Positions 9,032-17,929 of a DNA stretch of 64,000 nt are shown one piece after another. Source of the stretch: Marinobacter sediminicola. GTDB taxonomy: Bacteria; Pseudomonadota; Gammaproteobacteria; Pseudomonadales; Oleiphilaceae. The notes under the pieces were generated by a model. That model had not been told where the DNA came from. It was given only the letters and a program-made list of their open reading frames with translations, and did not search any database. Within the stretch, counting starts at the first letter, position 1. Every line of letters begins with the position of its first letter. The position numbers and the translations under genes were made by a program. The stretch lies in the NCBI RefSeq assembly GCF_031157525.1, contig NZ_JAVIXR010000005.1:1-64000 (forward strand), read 5' to 3'.

Positions 9032-9543
9032 TGCTGCCTGATTCCGCAAGTATCCAGGGTATCCTTCGCAAAGCCGTCGCAGCTATTATCGGCATAGTGT
9101 TGACTCTGGTGTTACTCACTGCGCTGCTGGTGACCGGCTTTTACCTGCTGGTCAATGCAGCGACCCTGGCCCTGGCACCCCTGGTGGGTAAGCCGGGGGC
9201 CATGGCGATCACTGGGTTTGCATGCCTGTGCTTGCTTGCGCTGTTTTTCTATCGCATGACACGCACGCCCAAAACCCGCAGCGGGTCGGAAAGCAACCAG
9301 TCTGGCCTTAACTCAACTTCACCCATAGAGATACTGCGCTCGTTGATTGCTCGTAACCCTCTGGAGGCGGCAGCACTGGCTTTTGCCGTTGGCGTAGCCG
9401 AGCAGGGTGACCCGAGGCTGAAGAAACTGTTGCTCCAGGGCGGTATGGTTCTGATGCGTCAGTCTTCCGGTTCCGGCACCTCGGGAGCCAGTAACTCCGG
9501 AGATAGTGCCGCGCCTTCCGAAGATAACACTCCCACCGATTAA
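9031..9543 (+). CDS. YqjE-like phage-holin-superfamily membrane protein
   Basis: The 170-residue product has two adjacent transmembrane segments (about residues 18-45 and 58-78) in a hydrophobic N-terminal half typical of the YqjE/holin-III superfamily. A hydrophilic Ser/Gly-rich tail follows (GSGTSGASNSGDSAAPS). The segment AAALAFAVGVAEQGDPRLKKLL near 115-135 could be a further helix. It overlaps the YqjD-like gene by one base, so the two are probably translated together. The precise function is unknown. A short hairpin (9546-9562) follows the stop. Confidence 0.65.
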   Translation: MLPDSASIQGILRKAVAAIIGIVLTLVLLTALLVTGFYLLVNAATLALAPLVGKPGAMAITGFACLCLLALFFYRMTRTPKTRSGSESNQSGLNSTSPIEILRSLIARNPLEAAALAFAVGVAEQGDPRLKKLLLQGGMVLMRQSSGSGTSGASNSGDSAAPSEDNTPTD

Positions 9544-9545
9544 TC

Positions 9546-9562
9546 CTCTGCGCCACGCAGAG
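9546..9562. other. Short inverted repeat after the YqjE-like gene
   Basis: CTCTGCG and CGCAGAG form a seven-base-pair hairpin with a three-base loop, two bases after the stop codon. No clear T-run follows, so it is only a weak terminator candidate. The rest of the 290-nt gap up to 9833 shows no gene I can support and must hold the promoter of the outer-membrane protein gene. No convincing -35/-10 pair could be chosen. Confidence 0.4.
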
Positions 9563-9833
9563 CGTCTCGAAATTTACGTTCCTGAAAACCTTTCACCTGT
9601 GCTTTTCGGCGATGAGCATGCGTGGTTTTATATGAGGTAACGTATTGTTTTATTGAGGTTTGTGGTGAAAGTATTAAGAGAGTATGAAGAGATTTTAGTC
9701 TGGATGTAACCCAAATTGGCGATCAGGGGCGCTAGGGTAGTGTCACGTGTTTCGGGGGCGATGCATCAATCGACGCAGTCACCCGAGGAACGCTTTGACG
9801 AATGGATTTCTTAACTAGCGAGGAAAAAGCATT

Positions 9834-10412
9834 ATGAACTCTAAAGCTCGTATTGCCTGTGCCACGATTTTGTCTGCCAGTGTATTTGCTGCTCCGGTAG
9901 CTTTCGCCCAAGGCACCTCTGATCGTGACGCCTCCGGCCCATACATCAAAGGTAGTTATGGTGGATATAAATCCCACGGTGGTGACTTTGACGACTCCAA
10001 CGATCTTTACGGCGCTGGTCTCGGTTATCAGTTTAACCAGTTTTTTGCTCTGGAAGCGGCTTACATAGACTTCGGCAACTTCGGCAAAGACGATGTTGAG
10101 GGCAAACTCAAAGGTGGCTCACTGGTAGCGATTGGTCGTCTGCCTGTGACAAACAGTTTTGGTGTGTACGCCAAGGCGGGTGCTTTCGCAGCAGCACTTG
10201 ATGTGGACGCGTTCGATGAAAACGAGACCTATGATGAGGTAAGCCCCGTTGTAGGTGCAGGTGTCGACTTCCGCATCACGGAGCACCTGACCACATTCCT
10301 GGAGTACAACCGTTATAACGTGGATGTGGATGAAAACGACTTCAATGGTCAGTTGAACAACGACGGCCCCGACTTTGATACCGCTCAGGTCGGCCTTAAG
10401 TTCCAGTTCTGA
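9834..10412 (+). CDS. Outer-membrane beta-barrel protein, small OmpA/OmpW-like
   Basis: The 192-residue protein has a signal peptide (hydrophobic ATILSASVFAAPVAFA, cut near residue 25). It then shows the alternating pattern of an eight-stranded barrel: YIKGSYGGYKS, GAGLGYQFNQFFALEAAYIDFG, FGVYAKAGAFAAALD, AGVDFRITEHLTTFLEYNRYNV and a final strand AQVGLKFQF ending in the aromatic residue typical of BamA substrates. Loops are rich in Asp/Glu. The start has GAGGA nine bases upstream. A strong terminator follows at 10433-10469, so the gene is probably monocistronic. Substrate or ligand cannot be inferred. Confidence 0.8.
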   Translation: MNSKARIACATILSASVFAAPVAFAQGTSDRDASGPYIKGSYGGYKSHGGDFDDSNDLYGAGLGYQFNQFFALEAAYIDFGNFGKDDVEGKLKGGSLVAIGRLPVTNSFGVYAKAGAFAAALDVDAFDENETYDEVSPVVGAGVDFRITEHLTTFLEYNRYNVDVDENDFNGQLNNDGPDFDTAQVGLKFQF

Positions 10413-10432
10413 TTATCTGTGGTATGCCCCCC

Positions 10433-10469
10433 AAAAAAGGTGCAGAGGCTTGGCTTCTGCACCTTTTTT
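10433..10469 (+). terminator. Rho-independent terminator of the outer-membrane protein gene
   Basis: Left arm 10433-10449 and right arm 10453-10469 pair over 17 positions with one G-T pair and a three-base loop. The GC-rich part of the stem is flanked by an A-run on the left and a T-run on the right. The A/T flanks make it potentially active on both strands, but only the gene on the left ends here. Confidence 0.9.
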
Positions 10470-10579
10470 CTTGTTTCCCCTTAATAGCCTGTTTGCAGTT
10501 CATACCGATATACTGATACTGCGCTTCCCGGCGTGATCCGGAATGTAAAATGGTAAATAGCGGAACAGGAAAAGTGCTT

Positions 10580-11362
10580 ATGTCTGATAACCAACCCTTC
10601 GACTGGTCATCAATACCGGCAGCGGTGTGGCGTCGCCATCGTGCAGGCTTGCGAGCGGTGCGGCGGCTGGACCCGATTCAGTGGGGTTCTCTGACGGGCA
10701 TTGATCGTCAGCAACATGCGCTTGCTCGCAATACAGAACGCTTCCTTGCCGGCGAGCCGTCCAACAATGTGCTGCTTTGGGGAGCGCGAGGTACGGGAAA
10801 GTCATCGCTGATCAAGGCGTTGCTGAACCGATACCACGAGCAAGGCTTGAGAATCATTGAAGTGGACAAAGACGATTTGGTGAACCTGCCTGAGATCGTT
10901 GATGACATCTGCGATCTTCCATACCGCTTCATCATCTTCTGTGATGACCTGTCCTTTGACGTTGGCGAAACCGGTTACAAGGCTCTGAAAAGCGTGCTCG
11001 AAGGGTCACTGGAGCTGCCGCCTGAAAACGTTCGCGTATATGCCACGTCGAATCGCCGCCACCTGATGCCGGAGTTCATGTCTGATAACCTCAAAGGCCA
11101 TACTCAGGATGGTGAAATTCACCCGGCTGAAGCTATAGAGGAGCAGGTGTCTCTGGCTGATCGTTTTGGCTTGCAGTTGTCCTTTTACGCGTTTCCCCAA
11201 GAAGTATATTTGCAGGCAGTGGATGCATTGTTCCCGGAAGTTGCGGATAGAGAGCAGTTGCACCGCGAAGCCATTCGCTTCGCCACCCAAAAAGGCGTGC
11301 GCAATGGCCGCACGGCGCAGCAGTTTTACCGCCAGTTTTCGGGTGATGAACACCTTGGTTGA
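10580..11362 (+). CDS. DUF815-family P-loop ATPase
   Basis: This 260-residue cytoplasmic protein has Walker A GARGTGKSSLIKAL near residue 70 and an acidic Walker B-like strand FIIFCDDLSFD near 115. It also has a sensor-like segment VRVYATSNRRHLMPEF that marks the AAA-related DUF815 family. No substrate is known for the family. An ATG at 10550 exists, but 10580 has AGGAA at eight-base spacing and starts where homologous proteins are expected to begin. It converges on the DUF3422 gene with a six-base gap and no terminator between them. Confidence 0.8.
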   Translation: MSDNQPFDWSSIPAAVWRRHRAGLRAVRRLDPIQWGSLTGIDRQQHALARNTERFLAGEPSNNVLLWGARGTGKSSLIKALLNRYHEQGLRIIEVDKDDLVNLPEIVDDICDLPYRFIIFCDDLSFDVGETGYKALKSVLEGSLELPPENVRVYATSNRRHLMPEFMSDNLKGHTQDGEIHPAEAIEEQVSLADRFGLQLSFYAFPQEVYLQAVDALFPEVADREQLHREAIRFATQKGVRNGRTAQQFYRQFSGDEHLG

Positions 11363-11368
11363 AGCCTG

Positions 11369-12676
11369 TTACTGCCGTCTTGCCATGCGAATAAAGTGGT
11401 GGTGAACAACCCGGATGGACAGATACACCAAGGCAAGCGTGGCGGGAATGGCAATTCCCAGTGCCAGTGTTTTGTTGAAGATGATCCCCGCTTCGTAAAC
11501 CGAGTCCAGAGCCAGTTTTAGTAAGCCAATCAGGTAGTAGGTAATCGCAACCACGGAAAAGCCTTCAACCGTGTGCTGCATCATCAGCTGGATTTTGGAG
11601 CGCCTGTCCATGGAACTGAGCAGCTGCTGATTCTGGCTTTGGATAGCCAGCTCTACTCGAGTGCGCATCATGTCGGACGTGCGGTCTACCCGGCGGGATA
11701 GGTCCTCCAACCGCACACTAACAGCTTCACAGGTTTTGACGGCAGGGGTCAGCCGGCGAGTCATGAACTCAGAGATAGTGAGATGGCCTGACACTTCGTC
11801 TTCTCGCAGTTCTTCAAGGCGTGTCAGCACCAGCTGATGGTAGGCTTTGGTGGCGGAAAAACGGAAGGTGGAATGAGCACGAAAGGCTTCAATTCTGGCT
11901 GCAATGTGAGTCAGTTTGGCCAAAATGGTTTGCTCGTTCTGCGCTTCGTTATCAGCCAGCGCCTGAGTGATGACAGCCAGTTGCTGGTCCATATCATTGA
12001 GGACCGGTGTGATTTCGCGAGCTACAGGCAATGCCAACAAAGACATCAAACGATAGGTTTCAATTTCCATCAGCCGCTGAACGAGCCGGCCTAGCTGACT
12101 GTCAGACATGCTGTAATTGAGCACCATGAAACGGCCGAAATTGTCGGAGTGTAGCTGAAAGGTTCCCAGTACCCGCGCAGCCCCTTCCTGTGGGCTGCTG
12201 CCTACCAGACGCATACCCTCAAAATGCCGGCGCAAGAACGCAGGTTCGTTGCGGGCATGTTCCACTGACGGGCTAACGTCAATATGAAAGGCGGCGACTA
12301 CTATGCCTTCTAGCTGTTCGAGCCAGCCTTGAGGCAGCGCACTGATGCCGGTTTCCTCAAACGGCTCAGCATCGGAAGGCGCCAGATTGGTAAAGGTGTA
12401 AGCGGTGAATTCCAGATGCACTTCACGGCGAATGCGCAGCTGATCAAAGGTTTGCTCGTAGCAAGTAACCTCTTCCTCTGGCCAGGGTTGCCCCAGCATC
12501 CGGTGTAGGCTTTGCAGATGTTTAAACTGGCTGTTGCGCTGCTCTGACGTGGTCAGAACGGCGATATGGCTTACCTTTGCCTGTGATGGTAATACCTGAA
12601 AAGGGCGGGAGTGCAGCTCCTGATACAGGTCAGGGCGCAGGGGGTGAAACTCCAGTGCGACGGTCTTGGCAGTCAA
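11369..12676 (-). CDS. DUF3422-family membrane-anchored protein
   Basis: The 435-residue protein is mostly soluble, with helical segments that look like coiled coil (about residues 235-350). Two transmembrane segments lie close to the C-terminus (about 365-390 and 400-425), ending in a basic tail RVVHHHFIRMARRQ. The N-terminal ELHSRPF and FTAYTF segments fit DUF3422, a family of unknown function common in proteobacteria. Its ATG overlaps the stop of the sortase-system kinase (ATGA), so it is co-translated with that two-component system. This placement raises the possibility that it works in the sortase pathway. Confidence 0.8.
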   Translation of the reverse strand: MTAKTVALEFHPLRPDLYQELHSRPFQVLPSQAKVSHIAVLTTSEQRNSQFKHLQSLHRMLGQPWPEEEVTCYEQTFDQLRIRREVHLEFTAYTFTNLAPSDAEPFEETGISALPQGWLEQLEGIVVAAFHIDVSPSVEHARNEPAFLRRHFEGMRLVGSSPQEGAARVLGTFQLHSDNFGRFMVLNYSMSDSQLGRLVQRLMEIETYRLMSLLALPVAREITPVLNDMDQQLAVITQALADNEAQNEQTILAKLTHIAARIEAFRAHSTFRFSATKAYHQLVLTRLEELREDEVSGHLTISEFMTRRLTPAVKTCEAVSVRLEDLSRRVDRTSDMMRTRVELAIQSQNQQLLSSMDRRSKIQLMMQHTVEGFSVVAITYYLIGLLKLALDSVYEAGIIFNKTLALGIAIPATLALVYLSIRVVHHHFIRMARRQ

Positions 12677-14760
12677 GAGTCTGTCCTTGGTTTATCCGTA
12701 AGCTTTGGGATGATAACGCGGAAGGATGCGCCGTCAATGCCCTTAAAGTGCTGGTTTTGGGCGTCAACCCGGCCACCAAAGAAGTCGGCAATCAAACGCA
12801 CGATCAACAGCCCCTGGCCCAGATGCCCCTCGGTTTTGCCTTCACGCTGGGACACAAACGCCTCGAAAATGTCCACGCCCGAACTGGTTGGCAAGCTTGA
12901 ACCTTCGTTGAACACTTCGATTTGGTAGTGGTCAGTGTGTTGGTCCAGACGTATTTCAATTCTGCCCTTTTGGGGTGTGAAGTCGCGGGCGTTGTCGACC
13001 AGTTTGTCCAGCATCTGTACCAGCAGTTCCGGGGAGCCGACAAGGTTGATGCCGGATTCCGGTCCGGTGTAGCTAAGGTGATGATGCGGATCCAGCGTTT
13101 GATAGGCCGCGCTTGCCTGGCTGACCACCTCGGCCAGATCGAAGGATTCTTTGTCTGCATGATCGAAACTCTGTTCCAGCCTCGCGGCTTCGCTCATGCC
13201 ATTGAGGATTTGCCGCAAACGTTCAGTACCTGCGGTCGCACGCCCGATGTATTGCGAACGTTCATCTTCAGTTTCGGCGTGAGAGAGGTTTTCAAGGGAT
13301 GAGCGCACCACGGCCACCGGGGTTTTGAGTTCATGGGAAAGCCGTTTTGAAAAGCTTTCCAGATACCGGTTGTAGCCGTGTAGCCGGTCGGCCATTTGCG
13401 CGAAATGGTTCTGCAATTGGCCCAGTTCATCCTTGGCCCCGGAGCCGGGCAGGGTACCGATAATCCGCCCATCCTGATCTATGGTGGCGTTGACTGCGCG
13501 CTGTAAGCGGGCAATGCGCCAGGATAACCAGCTGGCATAACCCAGCAAAACCAGCGTCAGGCCAATAATAATCAGCGTGCTGCGGGCAATAACGGAACCT
13601 AGCGTGGAGCCCGCCAGCGTTAATAACTGGTCCAGGGATTGCTCAAGTATCAGGGTCCGGCCCCCAAAGACGGGTTTGGTTGTCATCAGCCAAACATGGT
13701 CGTCTTCATGCCGCACCAGCCCTTCTTCGGGAATGCTACTCACATCCAGTCGGTTGGTATGAATGGAGAGGCGTGCAGGTGAGGGCTGGTAAAACTGCAC
13801 CAAGGCCCGTAGGGCATTCAGGCTTATGTGCTCCACAATTTGCAGCGGGCTGAGTTCATCAAACTCCGGGGCTGCCTGCCGGGACGGTGTTGCCTGTTGG
13901 GCGATCACCCAGCCCGCCGGCTCGATCAGTCGCGCCATTTGGCCTTTGCTCATTCCGGGAATCAGTTGCCGCTCAAGTTCGGATTGGCGTTCCACCAGAA
14001 CCGGCAGTGGGGCGGTAGACGTTCCGGCTTGCGCTAATCCGGAACTGTCCTGCCATTTCGCAGCAAAACCGAAATGGCTGCCTTGTGGCGGCTTGGGTAA
14101 TTTCAGTTCCAGCTGCCAGCCATTGCCTACGCTGTTCCAATGCCCGCTCACCCGGTAATCGGGGTTGTTGTTACGTGCACTGTTTGTTGTATCAATTGTC
14201 GTCGCATACACCGTGCCTGGTGGTGAGGCGCGCATGAGCCAGGAGGTGGTTTGGGCATCGGGATTGAGTGCTTTGCTGCCTGCAGGTTCGAGCCATAATA
14301 AGAGCTGGTCGTGGGGCTGATTGGGTGCGCCGGGGTTGAAGAATTCGGGCTGGCGGTTGCTGAGACGTATCAGCAGGTACAGGTGGCGTTGATCGGTTGC
14401 GGCTTGCCAGTGCAGGGTGGGTTTGTCGGAGCTTTCTGTGGGTTGTTTTGAATAGGCAGAGGGCTGCCAAAGCCGGGATTGTTCGCCCTCATCGTAACCA
14501 GGCCAGTCATGGCCGTAGCCGTCGAGATTGATCGGGCTGGTGAGGCTTTCCATGTAAATGGCGGGTGTTTGGGGCTTAACAGCGGGAAGCCCCAGGCTGA
14601 GGTCGCCGGCGGTGTTTGCCAGCCGGTCAGCTTGATCTTGCAGTTGTTGCAGCGCCTGCTGCCGAAGTGCCTGATCCAGCTCCAGCACGAACTGCAAACC
14701 GGCCCAGGGGATGAGTAGCATCAGCAGGCTGGCAATAAAGAGCTGGCGTTTGAGTGTCAC
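12673..14760 (-). CDS. pdsS: Histidine kinase of the proteobacterial dedicated sortase system
   Basis: This 695-residue membrane kinase should sense an envelope signal and phosphorylate the adjacent regulator. An N-terminal membrane segment (LFIASLLMLLIPWAGLQFVL) is followed by a large periplasmic domain of about 350 residues that begins like a carbohydrate-binding family 9 fold (INLDGYGHDWPGY, HLYLLIRLSNRQ). A second membrane segment lies near 385-410. Then come a HAMP-like linker, the H-box RLSHELKTPVAVVR, an N-box NLVGSPELLVQMLDKLVDNARDF and a GQGLLIVRLIADFFGG box. Gene order with regulator, sortase and VIT/VWA target identifies the dedicated system defined in TIGRFAMs. It starts three bases after the regulator stop and overlaps DUF3422. 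Confidence 0.9.
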   Translation of the reverse strand: MTLKRQLFIASLLMLLIPWAGLQFVLELDQALRQQALQQLQDQADRLANTAGDLSLGLPAVKPQTPAIYMESLTSPINLDGYGHDWPGYDEGEQSRLWQPSAYSKQPTESSDKPTLHWQAATDQRHLYLLIRLSNRQPEFFNPGAPNQPHDQLLLWLEPAGSKALNPDAQTTSWLMRASPPGTVYATTIDTTNSARNNNPDYRVSGHWNSVGNGWQLELKLPKPPQGSHFGFAAKWQDSSGLAQAGTSTAPLPVLVERQSELERQLIPGMSKGQMARLIEPAGWVIAQQATPSRQAAPEFDELSPLQIVEHISLNALRALVQFYQPSPARLSIHTNRLDVSSIPEEGLVRHEDDHVWLMTTKPVFGGRTLILEQSLDQLLTLAGSTLGSVIARSTLIIIGLTLVLLGYASWLSWRIARLQRAVNATIDQDGRIIGTLPGSGAKDELGQLQNHFAQMADRLHGYNRYLESFSKRLSHELKTPVAVVRSSLENLSHAETEDERSQYIGRATAGTERLRQILNGMSEAARLEQSFDHADKESFDLAEVVSQASAAYQTLDPHHHLSYTGPESGINLVGSPELLVQMLDKLVDNARDFTPQKGRIEIRLDQHTDHYQIEVFNEGSSLPTSSGVDIFEAFVSQREGKTEGHLGQGLLIVRLIADFFGGRVDAQNQHFKGIDGASFRVIIPKLTDKPRTDS

Positions 14761-14763
14761 GGT

Positions 14764-15465
14764 TTATAGCTCACGGGCGTTCCAGCGATAACCCATGCCG
14801 TAGGCGGTCTGGATACTGTCAAAGGCGCTGTCGATCTGCAGGAATTTGCTGCGGATGCGTTTGATGTGGGAGGTGACGGTGTTGTCATCCAGGTGCGTGT
14901 TGGCGGCCTCCATCAGTTGATCGCGACTGCGCACGTGGCCGGGGTGCTGTACGAGTGAGTGCAGCATCCAGAATTCGGTCACGGTGAGGTCTATGGCGTT
15001 GTCATCCCAGGCTACGGTCATGCGATCCACGTTCAGGTCGAGGCGACCACGTTTCACGATTTCATCCGGTTTTTGCAGGGCTTCTGCCCAGGCGTCTGCC
15101 CGGCGCAGCAGGGCGGTCACTCTTGCCAGCAGGTGTTCTATGCTCATGTCTTTGGTGACGTAGTCGTCCGCGCCCAGGCGCAGGCCGTGTACTGAGTCTA
15201 TGTCGCTGTCGCGGGCGGTGAGGAAGATGATGGGCAGGGTTGCGGATAGCGAGCGCAGGTCCTGGCACAGGGTGAAGCCGCCTTCGGGCTCATTGCCGAG
15301 GCCGACGTCGATGATGGCGAGGTCGGGGAGGCTTTGGCGCAGGACCTGCCAGGCGGAGGAACGATCACCGTATGTGGATACGCGATAGCCGCGGCGTTCG
15401 AAGGCGGCGCGGTAGTTGTCGCGGATGGCGGGTTCGTCCTCTATCAGGACCAGATGCTTTTTCAT
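14764..15465 (-). CDS. pdsR: Response regulator of the dedicated sortase system (OmpR family)
   Basis: The 233-residue protein has an N-terminal receiver with the acidic pair in LVLIEDEP, the phospho-acceptor aspartate in LAIIDVGLG (an insertion NEPEGG follows), and the conserved lysine in ADDYVTKDMS. The C-terminal winged helix (about 140-233) carries LTVTEFWMLHSLV and TVTSHIKRIRSKF, typical of OmpR-type DNA recognition. It likely controls the divergent target-sortase genes, whose start lies 193 nt away. No clear Shine-Dalgarno sequence precedes the ATG. I could not identify operator repeats in the shared gap with confidence. Confidence 0.9.
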   Translation of the reverse strand: MKKHLVLIEDEPAIRDNYRAAFERRGYRVSTYGDRSSAWQVLRQSLPDLAIIDVGLGNEPEGGFTLCQDLRSLSATLPIIFLTARDSDIDSVHGLRLGADDYVTKDMSIEHLLARVTALLRRADAWAEALQKPDEIVKRGRLDLNVDRMTVAWDDNAIDLTVTEFWMLHSLVQHPGHVRSRDQLMEAANTHLDDNTVTSHIKRIRSKFLQIDSAFDSIQTAYGMGYRWNAREL

Positions 15466-15658
15466 GGTTTTTGGCTGTTGTCCGTGGGTGTTGGGGTCTA
15501 TTTAAACACGGGAGGCGTTTAGAACAAGGGTAGCGTGCGGTGTTGCCATAATTCATCATTTTTTGTTCGTGGAATGTTTGATTCTGCCATGGGGGTGCCT
15601 TTTTGGGTTGGTGAAATGGCTGTGTCTGATTTAGTCATGTAGCCAAAGGATTATTGCC

Positions 15659-17929
15659 ATGATGTTTTCTTCCCTTTCATCTAAACATAGTGCCTTCCCG
15701 TTTAGTCTGAACCCGCCCTCCGGTGAGGTTGAGGCCCCCTCCAAAACACGCTGTGAATACTTCCCTGTACGCTCGGCTCCGCCATCCATGGCTCCGCACG
15801 GTTTTGGAGGGGGCCTCAACCTCACCGGAGGGCTCAGTGCTCGCCAGGGGCAGCGGGTGGTGCGTTTTATGGAGGGGGTTAGCTTGTGGATGGCTATGTT
15901 GCTGGTTTTGTTTGTGCAGCCGATTTATGCAGAAGCCAACACCGGCAATGAAGATTCCGCAGGAACGCTGCACTTTGTGGACGGTAAAGGGCAGTGGCAG
16001 GAACCCGCTTTGGTGCTGGGGAGTGACTTTGATGTTCGGGTTAGTGGGCTGATTTCAGACAGTAAACTGGTGCGGACGTTCAAGAACACGAGTGATGACT
16101 GGCGAGAAGGAGTGTTTGTTTTTCCGCTGCCGGAGAAGGCCAGTGTTTACGGGCTGACCATGAAGGTGGGGGAGCGCACGATTGTGGGGGAGGTTCAGCC
16201 CCGCGAAGAGGCGAAGAAGACTTATGAAGCGGCTCGGGATTCCGGGCGGCATGCGGCGACGGTTGAGCAGCAGCGGCCGAATTTGTTTACCACTCGGGTG
16301 GCGAATATTCCTCCGGGGGCTGAGGTGAGTGTGGAGCTCAGTTATCAGCAGTTGGTGAGTTATCGGGATGGGGTGTTTGAGTTGAGTGTGCCGACGACGC
16401 TAACACCCCGGTATATGCCGGGTGAGCCTTTGGCGGTGGCGCCGCAGCAGTGGCAGGGCGGTTGGGCAGTGCCTACTACCGAGGTGCTGGATGCGGATGC
16501 GATCAGTCCGTTTACGGTGGATGTGGCGGATGTTGCAGCGGACAGTCACAGAGCTTCAGTCAAGTTCACGATTGATGCCGGGCTGCCGTTGGCGCAGGTG
16601 TTCAGTCCCAGCCATCAGGTGGCGACTGAGCAGGATGGTCAGGTGGTGATGGTTGAGCCACAGGCGGGTGACATTGTGATGAACCGGGATTTCGTGATTC
16701 GTTGGCAGCCGTTTGCGGGGCAGGAGCCGGGCGCGGCTGTGTTCCATCAGCAGTGGGAAGGGGAAGATTATTTGTTGGCGATGCTGGTGCCGGGGCGGGC
16801 GGGTAAAACCCGTTTGCCACGGGAGCTTACGTTTGTGATTGATACCTCGGGCTCTATGGCTGGGGAATCCATTCGGCAGGCGAGAGAAGCGCTGCAACTG
16901 GGGTTGGAAACCTTGGCACCAGGTGATCGGTTCAATGTGATTCAGTTCAATTCACAGCCTCACGCCTTATTTATGCAGCCGGAAATGGCCACAGCCAATA
17001 ATCTGGCCCGAGCCCGTCAGTATGTGAGTGGGTTGAAAGCTGACGGTGGAACGGAGATGGCTTCAGCGCTGACCTTGGCTTTGCAGGGGCAAGGCAAGAG
17101 CACAGGTGAGCGGCAGGAAGACGCAGTAAGAGTGCGTCAGGTTGTGTTTATGACGGACGGTGCCGTTGGCAATGAGTCGGCGCTGTTCAGCCAGATTCGT
17201 CGCCAGTTGGGTGATCACAGGCTGTTTACCGTGGCAATAGGGTCGGCGCCTAATATGCACTTTATGCGGGAGGCTGCGCGGTGGGGGCGTGGTAGCTATA
17301 CCTCGGTGCAGGATCTGGCCGATATGAGCGGTCCTTTGGCCAGGTTGTTTGCAGCCATGGAAGCGCCGGTGATGACGGATATTCAGGTTACCTGGCCGGG
17401 GCAGTCTACAGCGGCAATGGAAGACAGCTTTCCGCAGCGGCCCGGTGATTTGTTTCAAGGTGAGCCCTTGTTGCAGGTCGTGCGAGGAGTGGCACCCGCC
17501 GGTGAGTTGAGCGTGTCTGGCCGATTGCCGGGTGGTGGAAGCTGGCAGCAAAGCCTGGATTTGCAGCAGGCGGCTTCAGGTACTGGGCTGAACCGTTACT
17601 GGGCGCGGGAGAAGATCGACAGCTTGCTGGACGACGCTCGGATAGAGGGACAGGAGCCGGATAAAGAGAGAATCACCAAGTTGGCGGTTGCCCACAACCT
17701 TATGTCGCCCTATACGAGCTTTGTGGCGGTGGATAAAACGCCGGTGCGGGCTGCTGAAAGCGCTTTGTTGAAAGATAATCTGCCTACGCTGCTACCTGCA
17801 GGAAGTCAGCCGGGCATGGCGCGCTACCCGCAAACCGCAACCTTTGCGCCTCTGATGATTGCCTTGGGTTTGCTTGGTTTGATGCTTTCGCTCGCAATTG
17901 CCATGCTTCAAAGACGGGTATACCCATGA
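15659..17929 (+). CDS. Dedicated sortase target protein with VIT and VWA domains; repeat copy B within its 5' frame
   Basis: This is the secreted substrate of the neighbouring sortase. Read from 15659 it has 756 residues: a signal-like hydrophobic segment (WMAMLLVLFVQPIYA, about 77-91), a VIT domain (about 100-230), and a VWA domain starting at FVIDTSGSMAGES (near 392) with its metal-binding DxSxS. A sorting-like motif YPQTAT (near 723) precedes a C-terminal membrane segment and basic RR. The ATG at 15659 has AAAGGA eight bases upstream, but then palindromic repeat copy B supplies residues about 20-58 ahead of the signal peptide. Alternative starts in the same frame are 15869 (near a weak GGTGG) and 15890 (GGAGGGG eleven bases before); these would leave the repeat in the leader. 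The body is certain; the start is not. Confidence 0.85.
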   Translation: MMFSSLSSKHSAFPFSLNPPSGEVEAPSKTRCEYFPVRSAPPSMAPHGFGGGLNLTGGLSARQGQRVVRFMEGVSLWMAMLLVLFVQPIYAEANTGNEDSAGTLHFVDGKGQWQEPALVLGSDFDVRVSGLISDSKLVRTFKNTSDDWREGVFVFPLPEKASVYGLTMKVGERTIVGEVQPREEAKKTYEAARDSGRHAATVEQQRPNLFTTRVANIPPGAEVSVELSYQQLVSYRDGVFELSVPTTLTPRYMPGEPLAVAPQQWQGGWAVPTTEVLDADAISPFTVDVADVAADSHRASVKFTIDAGLPLAQVFSPSHQVATEQDGQVVMVEPQAGDIVMNRDFVIRWQPFAGQEPGAAVFHQQWEGEDYLLAMLVPGRAGKTRLPRELTFVIDTSGSMAGESIRQAREALQLGLETLAPGDRFNVIQFNSQPHALFMQPEMATANNLARARQYVSGLKADGGTEMASALTLALQGQGKSTGERQEDAVRVRQVVFMTDGAVGNESALFSQIRRQLGDHRLFTVAIGSAPNMHFMREAARWGRGSYTSVQDLADMSGPLARLFAAMEAPVMTDIQVTWPGQSTAAMEDSFPQRPGDLFQGEPLLQVVRGVAPAGELSVSGRLPGGGSWQQSLDLQQAASGTGLNRYWAREKIDSLLDDARIEGQEPDKERITKLAVAHNLMSPYTSFVAVDKTPVRAAESALLKDNLPTLLPAGSQPGMARYPQTATFAPLMIALGLLGLMLSLAIAMLQRRVYP
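15715..15833 (-). repeat. Palindromic repeat element, copy B
   Basis: Arms 15715-15747 and 15801-15833 are perfect reverse complements over 33 bases, enclosing the conserved 53-nt centre (15748-15800). Read on the minus strand, the centre matches the orientation of copies A and D. Its centre differs from that of copy C by one base. Beyond the perfect arms, pairing resumes after a four-base bulge (CTGA on the left, its complement on the right). The element contains two direct GGCTCCG repeats. It lies inside the open frame of the sortase target gene. Confidence 0.92.

Noticed and set aside
15631-15825. Small minus-strand open frame across repeat copy B
   Set aside because: It is just the hairpin read in the opposite direction; no ribosome site or similarity supports it.
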